A stretch of 5,828 nt of DNA from positions 7,983 through 13,810 of the forward strand of contig DUJC01000158.1 of the NCBI GenBank assembly GCA_013330015.1, in the 5' to 3' direction. Position 1 is the stretch's first letter, and the number at the start of each line of letters is the position of its first letter. The notes below the pieces were generated by a model. It did no database searches, had not been told where the DNA came from, and was given only the letters and a program-made list of their open reading frames with translations. Origin of the DNA: Candidatus Poseidoniaceae archaeon (GTDB lineage: Archaea; Thermoplasmatota; Poseidoniia; Poseidoniales; Poseidoniaceae). Shown here piece by piece: positions 1 through 5,045 of this stretch. Position numbers and translations under genes: made by a program.

Positions 1-6
1 TAATCG

Positions 7-840
7 GTGGTCAGTATCACAGCATCCATATCTGAATTGGAAGAACTTGCACGACGTTGTCGAATTGAAATCGTAAAAATGGTTCATCGTGCGCAAGCAG
101 GCCACCCAGGTGGTTCTCTTTCTGAAATCGATTTGATGGCGGCCCTCTATTCTACGTCGCTACGTGTTCGACCAGAAGATCCTGACTGGGACGATAGAGA
201 CCGATTCATTCTCTCCAAGGGACACGCATCACCCGGAATGTATGCCCTCTTGGCAGAAAAGGGATTCATTTCGCACGATGATTTGCATTCGTATCGAGTT
301 CTAGGAGGAATTTGTCAAGGCCATGTCGACATGAAGTGGTGTCCAGGTGTAGACTTCAGTGCTGGAAGCCTCGGAATGGGGCTCTCCTTTGGCATGGGTT
401 GTGCCCTTGCAGCACGGCTGGAAGGCAGTGAGCGACGTGCATTTGTCATGCTTGGCGATGGTGAAATTCAGGAAGGTTCCGTTTGGGAGGCAGCCATGGC
501 CGCAACCCACCACGAACTCGGAAACCTCAAAGTCATCCTTGACCGCAATCGAATTCAAAACGATGACTTTTGTCTTGAGCAAATGCGAATGTTCGACATC
601 CCCGCCAAATGGGAGGCGTTTGGTTGGAACGTCAAGGAAATTGACGGACATGAGATGACCGAGATTGTTGATGGAATCAAGTTCCTCGATGAGTCCAACG
701 ATGCTCCTTCAATCCTAATTGCACACACCGTGAAAGGAAAGGGCGTATCCTACATGGAAGACAATCCTTCGTTCCATGGTGCTGCGCCGAACGATGAGCA
801 GTTTGAAATCGCAATGAACGAATTGGGGGCGTTCGAATGA
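7..840 (+). CDS. tkt: Transketolase, N-terminal (TPP pyrophosphate-binding) subunit
   Basis: This is the N-terminal half of a split transketolase. With the next gene it should form the cytoplasmic TPP- and Mg-dependent enzyme that moves two-carbon ketol units between sugar phosphates. At 277 residues it has the usual length for a separate N subunit. Visible motifs are GHPGGS (32-37), KGHASPG (71-77), GHVDM (105-109), GSLGMG (120-125), the cofactor motif GDGEIQEG (150-157) with Asn181 thirty residues after Asp151, and FHG (256-258). By spacing, His33, His73, His106 and His257 match yeast His30, His69, His103 and His263, while Asp151, Glu156 and Asn181 match Asp157, Glu162 and Asn187. The start is GTG at 7, because an in-frame TAA lies at 1-3 and the next in-frame ATG (79) would remove the first helix and come close to the GHPGG motif. 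Only six upstream bases are visible, so no promoter or ribosome site can be judged. Its stop overlaps the next start. Confidence 0.93.
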   Translation: MVSITASISELEELARRCRIEIVKMVHRAQAGHPGGSLSEIDLMAALYSTSLRVRPEDPDWDDRDRFILSKGHASPGMYALLAEKGFISHDDLHSYRVLGGICQGHVDMKWCPGVDFSAGSLGMGLSFGMGCALAARLEGSERRAFVMLGDGEIQEGSVWEAAMAATHHELGNLKVILDRNRIQNDDFCLEQMRMFDIPAKWEAFGWNVKEIDGHEMTEIVDGIKFLDESNDAPSILIAHTVKGKGVSYMEDNPSFHGAAPNDEQFEIAMNELGAFE

Positions 841-1775
841 GTCGAATGGCTGCTACTCGAGACGGCTATGGACAAGCCTTGCTTGAGCTCGCAGAAAACG
901 ACAAGGTTGTTGTCCTTGAAGCCGACCTCGGAAAGTCAACAAAATCCTTGCATTTCAGAAAGGCACACCCAGAGCGGACCATATCGTGTGGGATTGGGGA
1001 GCAAAACATGCTTCTCGTAGCGGCAGGAATGGCATCAAGTGGTTACATTCCATTCGCTTCCACGTTTGCAATCTTTACGGAACGAGCCTTTGAACAAATG
1101 AGGAACGGTGTAGCGCGACCCAATCTTGCTGTCCACGTGTGCGGTTCGCATGGTGGTACACACACCGGGACGGATGGTTCATCTGCTCAATCGATCGAAG
1201 ATTTGGCAATATATCGCACTCTGCCCAACGTTACCGTTCTCCATCCAAGCGATGATGTGAGTACACGCCTGTTGACCAAACAACTCGCAGATTCTGACAA
1301 CCCCTCCTACATGAGAACCGCTCGGAACAAGACACCTGTCTTGTACGACGACGTTGACCCAAGCACGATTCAAATTGGAAAAGGAATCGAATTGCGCAAT
1401 GGTCCGGATGTTGCTATCATTGCCTGTGGCGTTCTTGTGTCTGAAGCACTCAAAGCAGCGGATGAACTAAGCGAACAAGGTCTACAAGCAACTGTCATCG
1501 ACATGCACACAATCAAGCCACTCGACACACAATTGGTTGATCGAGTTGCCCATCGGTGTGGTGCCATCGTAACTGCAGAGGATCATTCCGTTCTTGGTGG
1601 ACTTGGTGGTGCAGTAGCAGAACACCTCTCCGCAACATCGTGCAAACCGTTGGAGCGTGTTGGTGTGCATGACCGATTTGGGGAATCTGGTCAAGCGGAT
1701 GAGATGCTCGAACTCATGGAACTCAGCGCGCCTCACATCGTGAAAGCAGCACTGAGAGCCATAGCCCGCAAGTGA
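837..1775 (+). CDS. tkt: Transketolase, C-terminal (pyrimidine-binding) subunit
   Basis: This is the partner half of the split transketolase: pyrimidine-binding domain (about 5-165) followed by the transketolase C-terminal domain (about 185-305). Its ATG (837-839) overlaps the previous TGA as ATGA, so the two subunits are probably translationally coupled and made in equal amounts. GIGEQN (52-57) carries Glu55, the counterpart of yeast Glu418, which activates the TPP aminopyrimidine. Phe77 and Phe80 sit in the aromatic pocket region. His105 and Asp113 match yeast His469 and Asp477, and Arg163 lies in the phosphate-binding area. TAEDHSVLGGLGGAV (246-260) is the typical C-domain signature. One feature is odd: the motif usually reading GxDGxxHQ has alanine (Ala117) in place of the histidine equivalent to yeast His481. 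The 312-residue length is normal. An alternative would be another TPP-dependent enzyme of the transketolase or DXS group, but the split arrangement and adjacent transaldolase favour transketolase. Confidence 0.93.
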   Translation: MSRMAATRDGYGQALLELAENDKVVVLEADLGKSTKSLHFRKAHPERTISCGIGEQNMLLVAAGMASSGYIPFASTFAIFTERAFEQMRNGVARPNLAVHVCGSHGGTHTGTDGSSAQSIEDLAIYRTLPNVTVLHPSDDVSTRLLTKQLADSDNPSYMRTARNKTPVLYDDVDPSTIQIGKGIELRNGPDVAIIACGVLVSEALKAADELSEQGLQATVIDMHTIKPLDTQLVDRVAHRCGAIVTAEDHSVLGGLGGAVAEHLSATSCKPLERVGVHDRFGESGQADEMLELMELSAPHIVKAALRAIARK

Positions 1776-1817
1776 TGCGACCATCATGTTCATGAATCGC
1801 CAATGCAACGAACTGTC

Positions 1818-2477
1818 ATGGAGTTCTTCCTTGATACTGCCGATGTCGACGAAATTCGTGAAATTGCTGCTTGGGGAATCCTCGACGGTGTCACAACCAA
1901 TCCTTCACTGATTAAGAAAAGCGGACGGGATTTCAAAGAGGTTGTCCGCGAGATTGCTGGGATTTGCTCAGGCCCGATTTCAGCAGAAGTGACGGCTATG
2001 GACACACAAGGTATGCTTGAACAAGCACGGCAACTCAAGTCCGAATTACCAGAAAATGTCATCATAAAAATTCCATGCACGCCAGAAGGACTTGCAGCAA
2101 CGAAAGTATTGACAGATGAAGGTGTGGATACAAATGTCACACTCATCTTTTCAGCATCTCAAGCATTGATGGCAGCCAAGGCAGGTGCGACGTATGTCTC
2201 ACCTTTCATCGGTCGAATCGACGATACTGGGCATGATGGAATGAACCTCATCGCAGAAATCGTGGAAACCTGGGAGAAGTACGACATTTCGACAAAAGTA
2301 CTCGCAGCATCCATTCGTCATCCAACGCACGTTCTTCAGTGCATGCAACTTGGAGCACATACCGCTACTATGCCTGCTAAGATTTTCCGACAACTCATGA
2401 AACACCCACTCACAGACAAAGGACTTGAAGGGTTCATGCGTGACTGGGCGGAAGTTGAAGCGGCAGGTAAGGCCTGA
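1818..2477 (+). CDS. tal: Transaldolase, short TalC/FSA-like family
   Basis: This is a small class I aldolase-fold enzyme (219 residues from this start) of the non-oxidative pentose phosphate pathway. It is predicted to transfer dihydroxyacetone units between sedoheptulose-7-phosphate and glyceraldehyde-3-phosphate. Seen from Met at 1818: [11 protein letters not shown] at the N-terminus, TTNPSL (26-31), Schiff-base Lys84 in IIKIP, NVTLIFS (106-112), SPFIGRID (128-135) and VLAASIR (161-167). Residues at two diagnostic positions favour transaldolase over fructose-6-phosphate aldolase: Glu57 in SAEV (Gln59 in E. coli FsaA) and Phe130 in SPF (Tyr131 in FsaA, Phe178 in TalB). An in-frame ATG at 1803 would add five residues, but the family normally begins almost directly with the FF(L/I)DTA strand, so 1818 is preferred. 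No Shine-Dalgarno is visible before either start. The reading frame is the same as the transketolase C gene, 42 bases upstream, so the three genes very likely form one operon. Confidence 0.92.
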   Translation: MEFFLDTADVDEIREIAAWGILDGVTTNPSLIKKSGRDFKEVVREIAGICSGPISAEVTAMDTQGMLEQARQLKSELPENVIIKIPCTPEGLAATKVLTDEGVDTNVTLIFSASQALMAAKAGATYVSPFIGRIDDTGHDGMNLIAEIVETWEKYDISTKVLAASIRHPTHVLQCMQLGAHTATMPAKIFRQLMKHPLTDKGLEGFMRDWAEVEAAGKA

Positions 2478-2493
2478 GAACATCAAGCATCGT

Positions 2494-2520
2494 AAAAGGA
2501 GGCTTCATCAATGATGGAGC
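2494..2520 (+). promoter_or_regulatory. Strong Shine-Dalgarno followed by a small hairpin
   Basis: AAAAGGAGG (2494-2502) is the best match in the window to the archaeal anti-Shine-Dalgarno sequence. It stands 8 bases before ATG 2511 but 45 bases before the start of the membrane protein gene at 2548. The last G of the motif opens an 8-bp stem, GCTTCATC (2502-2509) with GATGGAGC (2513-2520), containing one G-T wobble and a 3-base AAT loop. ATG 2511 sits in the loop and stem edge. The motif and stem are read directly. A role in translation of the downstream gene, or in ending the tkt-tal transcript, is inference. Confidence 0.4.
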
Positions 2521-2591
2521 ATCAGCCCATACCACTGAGGGACCTCAATGAGCGATATTCAGGAACGCCTGCAGCGACTCCTCGATGGTGA
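2511..2591 (+). CDS. Possible 26-codon small ORF (leader or chance)
   Basis: This short frame starts ATG ATG, is placed 8 bases after a near-perfect Shine-Dalgarno, and ends at TGA 2589-2591. It overlaps the first 44 bases of the next gene in another frame. The predicted peptide starts MMEHQPIPLRDLNERY; it has no hydrophobic segment and resembles nothing I recognise. Its only support is the ribosome-site spacing. It could be a coupling leader that brings ribosomes to the start at 2548, or a chance ORF next to a displaced Shine-Dalgarno. Confidence 0.2.
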   Translation: MMEHQPIPLRDLNERYSGTPAATPRW

Positions 2592-3120
2592 ACTGGATGC
2601 TGCCGAAGTTGCTGAAGACCCTGCACTAGCTTCGCTAGCAGACCGTCTTTATGGGATCAAAATCCAACCAGCTCAGCCAAAGAAACTACGAGATTTTGAA
2701 GACCCTGCCGCACCATCTGCACCCCTTCCTGCGACAGATATGATGATTGAAGTCATTGGGAATGTTGCTTTGGAGCATCCACCAGCACCCGCTGCTGAAC
2801 TACCACCAATCGCACCAATTCCCGGCCCTACAGAATCCAAGGGGAAGAAATCGTTTGGATTACTGAGTTATCTGTCCATTCTCGGACTCATCTCAGTTGT
2901 CGTCAACATGTTCGGACTTTTGCATACCCTCGTTGGTTCGATGTGTACCAATGCATGCGCCAATGAAGGTCACACAAAGATGAACCTCATGGAATTGTAT
3001 CGTCTTGATTCCATCAATGGCTGGAGCCTTCCAGTAACTGAAGGCATAGTTGGCATTCCAGACGTCGTCGCCATCATCGGTCTCTTGGCCATGACATTCC
3101 TGCTGCGAAAGAAGTCCTGA
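2548..3120 (+). CDS. Uncharacterised protein with Pro-rich linker and two membrane segments
   Basis: I do not recognise this 190-residue protein. Four parts can be seen. Residues 1-37 are acidic and probably helical (it contains LLDGELDAAEV and SLADRLYG). Residues 41-95 are a flexible linker rich in proline and alanine (14 prolines). A strongly hydrophobic segment follows KGKK at about 102-131. A second one lies at about 165-186, ending in RKKS. Positive charges before the first and after the second segment suggest both ends are in the cytoplasm. That would place the roughly 35-residue loop, with Cys133, Cys137 and His142, outside. The start is ATG 2548, since an in-frame stop lies at 2536-2538, with GAGGG (2537-2541) as a modest ribosome site 6 bases upstream. 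It sits on the same strand between tal and proS, but neither neighbour suggests a function. The cytoplasmic N-terminal helix tethered to a membrane hairpin could be a binding module; that is speculation. Confidence 0.8.
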   Translation: MSDIQERLQRLLDGELDAAEVAEDPALASLADRLYGIKIQPAQPKKLRDFEDPAAPSAPLPATDMMIEVIGNVALEHPPAPAAELPPIAPIPGPTESKGKKSFGLLSYLSILGLISVVVNMFGLLHTLVGSMCTNACANEGHTKMNLMELYRLDSINGWSLPVTEGIVGIPDVVAIIGLLAMTFLLRKKS

Positions 3121-3183
3121 ACTTCGACATGCAAGGAAAGAAACCTCCGTCATCTTGATGAGCAGGTGTTGAAACGGTCAACT

Positions 3184-4710
3184 ATGGGGAAACCTGCAAA
3201 GGCAAAGCGAGGAATTCCAAGCAAGGTTGAAGATTTCAACGCTTGGTATCCATTCATCGTTGAAGCGGCTGAACTTGTCGACAAGCGCTATCCCATCAAG
3301 GGTATGGATGTATGGCGGCCATATGGATGGAAGGCCATGCGCCAAATTGATGCACTCACACATTCCGAGATGGATCGTACAGGGCATGAAGAAGTCAACT
3401 TTCCATTGCTCATTCCTGAAGATTTGCTGGAAAAGGAGAATGCCTTGGTTGCACGATTAAAGCGAGCAAGAGAGGAAGGTGTGGATCCCGATGAACTCCG
3501 TGATGAGGATGAAGAAGCAGGTTTCAAGAAAGAAGTCTACTGGGTCAAACACGCCGGTGAAAACGAACTCGACATTCCGATGTTTCTTCGACCAACAAGT
3601 GAAACAGCGATGTACACGATGTTTCCGTTGTGGATTCGGAGCCATAAGGACCTACCTTTGAAGGTCTACCAAATGGTCAACACCTTCCGCTATGAAACAA
3701 AACAGACACGTTCGTTTATTCGTGTTCGTGAGATTCATTTCTTTGAGGCGCACACCGCTCACGCAGACGAAGCAGATGCAACACGTCAAATTGAACAAGA
3801 CTTGGAAATTGTCGACCGAATCATGGACAAACTGTGCTTGCCGATCATCAAGGCCAAGCGTCCAGTATGGGATACGTTCCCAGGTGCACACTACACCATC
3901 GGCATCGATGCAGTAATGCCAAACGGCCGTACTCTTCAAGTGGCCAGTTGCCACCATTACCTAGATCAGTGGGCAAAGGCATTCGATATCACATACGAAA
4001 ATCTTGAAGCAAAGCAACAACACGTCCACCAGACAACCTATGGAATGTCTGAACGCCTGCTTGGAGCTGTCGTCGGTATGCATGGCGATGATTCGGGATT
4101 GATCATGCCGCCTGCCATAGCACCATGGCAAGTGGTTGTATGTCCAATGATTCGAAAGAATTCGGATGTTGATACTGTTGCCATTTCCCATGATGTTGCT
4201 GAAACTCTTCGAAACGCTGGATTGCGGGTCCATGTTGATGATCGAGATCTTCACCCTGGGCAGAAATACTACGATTGGGAGATCAAAGGTGTTCCACTTC
4301 GATTGGATATCGGCCCTCGTGATGTAGAACAAGGGACTGCATTTGCAGCAAAACGAACCGGTGGAAAGCAGCCTCTGCCGATGGATACAATCGTGCAATC
4401 CGTCAACGAAGTCCTCAACGAAATTTCAGATGTTCTCCGTGAACGTTCAACTGCACACATGGCGCATGTTATTCAACCACTACCAGCGTTTTCTGAAGAC
4501 AATGGCAACTGGATCATGAACGGCGAGATTAAGGAAGGACACATCTACGAACTTCCATTCGATGGTTCCGACGCCCATGCAGAGATTATCGAACGTACAA
4601 CTGGTTTAACATTCCTCGGCGATTCGACCGCTGAATTTGAAGAGGAACGTGCGTGTCACATGAGTGGTATACCGACGAAGCGCCGTGTGTTGCTTGCAAA
4701 GACCTACTGA
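3184..4710 (+). CDS. proS: Prolyl-tRNA synthetase, archaeal/eukaryal type
   Basis: This class II aminoacyl-tRNA synthetase charges tRNA-Pro in the cytoplasm. It has 508 residues from ATG 3184. In order: WRPYGW (44-49) in the catalytic N-terminal part; the proline-recognition motif RPTSET (136-141); motif 2, FRYE (168-171) through REIHFFEAHTAHA (182-194); SCHHYLDQWAKAF (255-267); motif 3, SERLLG (289-294) with HGDDSG (300-305); and PPAIAPWQVV (309-318). The anticodon-binding domain spans about 316-420 and includes VDDRD (351-355) and DWEIKGVPLR (364-373). The archaeal C-terminal domain ends in AKTY. GTG 3166 in the same frame would add six residues, but Met 3184 better fits the family N-terminus. 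Oddities are an acidic insertion at about 92-116 and a C-terminal domain retaining one cysteine (Cys491) where many family members have a four-cysteine zinc site. The absence of a bacterial editing insertion supports the archaeal type. The stop overlaps the opposite-strand gene. Confidence 0.96.
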   Translation: MGKPAKAKRGIPSKVEDFNAWYPFIVEAAELVDKRYPIKGMDVWRPYGWKAMRQIDALTHSEMDRTGHEEVNFPLLIPEDLLEKENALVARLKRAREEGVDPDELRDEDEEAGFKKEVYWVKHAGENELDIPMFLRPTSETAMYTMFPLWIRSHKDLPLKVYQMVNTFRYETKQTRSFIRVREIHFFEAHTAHADEADATRQIEQDLEIVDRIMDKLCLPIIKAKRPVWDTFPGAHYTIGIDAVMPNGRTLQVASCHHYLDQWAKAFDITYENLEAKQQHVHQTTYGMSERLLGAVVGMHGDDSGLIMPPAIAPWQVVVCPMIRKNSDVDTVAISHDVAETLRNAGLRVHVDDRDLHPGQKYYDWEIKGVPLRLDIGPRDVEQGTAFAAKRTGGKQPLPMDTIVQSVNEVLNEISDVLRERSTAHMAHVIQPLPAFSEDNGNWIMNGEIKEGHIYELPFDGSDAHAEIIERTTGLTFLGDSTAEFEEERACHMSGIPTKRRVLLAKTY

Positions 4711-5030
4711 GTTTGTAGAAACTCAAGAATTCGCTCTGGCGGTCTGCCTACAACGGCATTTCGATGAAAGACCAAAACTGGCCTCTCTAGGCAATTAGGT
4801 TGTTCTTTGAGCAAGGTTTGAATACCATTCGAATCAAGACTTTTGACATCAACATCCCCAACCACATCCTTCGAACGAATGATTCCTGTCAATGTTGACA
4901 AAATCTCAAGATCGTCTGAATGAATGCCTTCTGAGAGATATCGATAATCTTCAAAATCAATACCTGCTTCGGTGAGGAGAGCAACTGCTTGTCGAGATTT
5001 TGAACATCGTGGATTGTGATAGAGACGCAT
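4704..5030 (-). CDS. arsC: ArsC-family thioredoxin-fold protein (arsenate reductase-like)
   Basis: This is a complete 108-residue member of the ArsC/Spx/YffB family, closest by eye to the glutaredoxin-linked arsenate reductases. It starts with the first strand and catalytic loop YHNPRCSKSRQ, placing the reactive cysteine at Cys9 (Cys12 of plasmid R773 ArsC). Arg52 in RSKD, Arg83 in ERPV and Arg96 in GRPPE fit the three arginines that bind arsenate in that enzyme (Arg60, Arg94, Arg107). The set of four residues favours a reductase over an Spx-type regulator. Which thiol donor an archaeon would supply is unknown, and no other arsenic gene is nearby, so the physiological substrate may not be arsenate. 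It begins 15 bases after the SRP54 stop, with no good Shine-Dalgarno, and is probably co-transcribed. Its TAG (4706-4704) lies inside the end of proS, overlapping it by 7 bases tail to tail. Confidence 0.85.
   Translation of the reverse strand: MRLYHNPRCSKSRQAVALLTEAGIDFEDYRYLSEGIHSDDLEILSTLTGIIRSKDVVGDVDVKSLDSNGIQTLLKEQPNCLERPVLVFHRNAVVGRPPERILEFLQTQ
4708..4725. repeat. Perfect 7-bp inverted repeat at the proS / arsC-like junction
   Basis: TGAGTTT (4708-4714), loop GTAG, AAACTCA (4719-4725). The left arm begins exactly with the proS TGA stop, and the whole element lies within the last codons of the opposite-strand ArsC-like gene. The position between two converging genes fits a transcript-end hairpin that works in both directions. 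Neither side is followed by a T-tract, which archaeal termination usually needs, so a terminator role is uncertain. Confidence 0.35.
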
Positions 5031-5045
5031 AGAATCACGCCCTGC

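Noticed and set aside
1..6. TAA at 1-3 as the stop of an upstream gene coupled to transketolase
   Set aside because: Only six bases precede the GTG start, so whether this TAA ends a gene cannot be told from the window. It was used only to set the limit of the transketolase start.
1790..2146. 118-codon open frame on the - strand opposite transaldolase
   Set aside because: It is a Ser/Thr-rich shadow of the transaldolase reading frame with no start context.
2838..2850. Possible frameshift within the membrane protein gene at the linker-to-membrane boundary
   Set aside because: The frame is open and sensible on both sides: the linker runs into KGKK and then a clean hydrophobic segment, with no overlapping alternative frame of better quality.
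3121..3183. Promoter (TATA/BRE) for proS, and a 9-codon ORF from ATG 3129
   Set aside because: I see no convincing TATA-like octamer with an upstream purine-rich BRE in the gap, and the 9-codon frame has no supporting ribosome site at proper spacing.
3961..4398. 145-codon open frame on the - strand inside proS
   Set aside because: It is fully antisense to conserved ProRS motif 3 and anticodon-domain coding sequence, and its Cys/His/Ile-rich translation has no domain features. It is a shadow frame.
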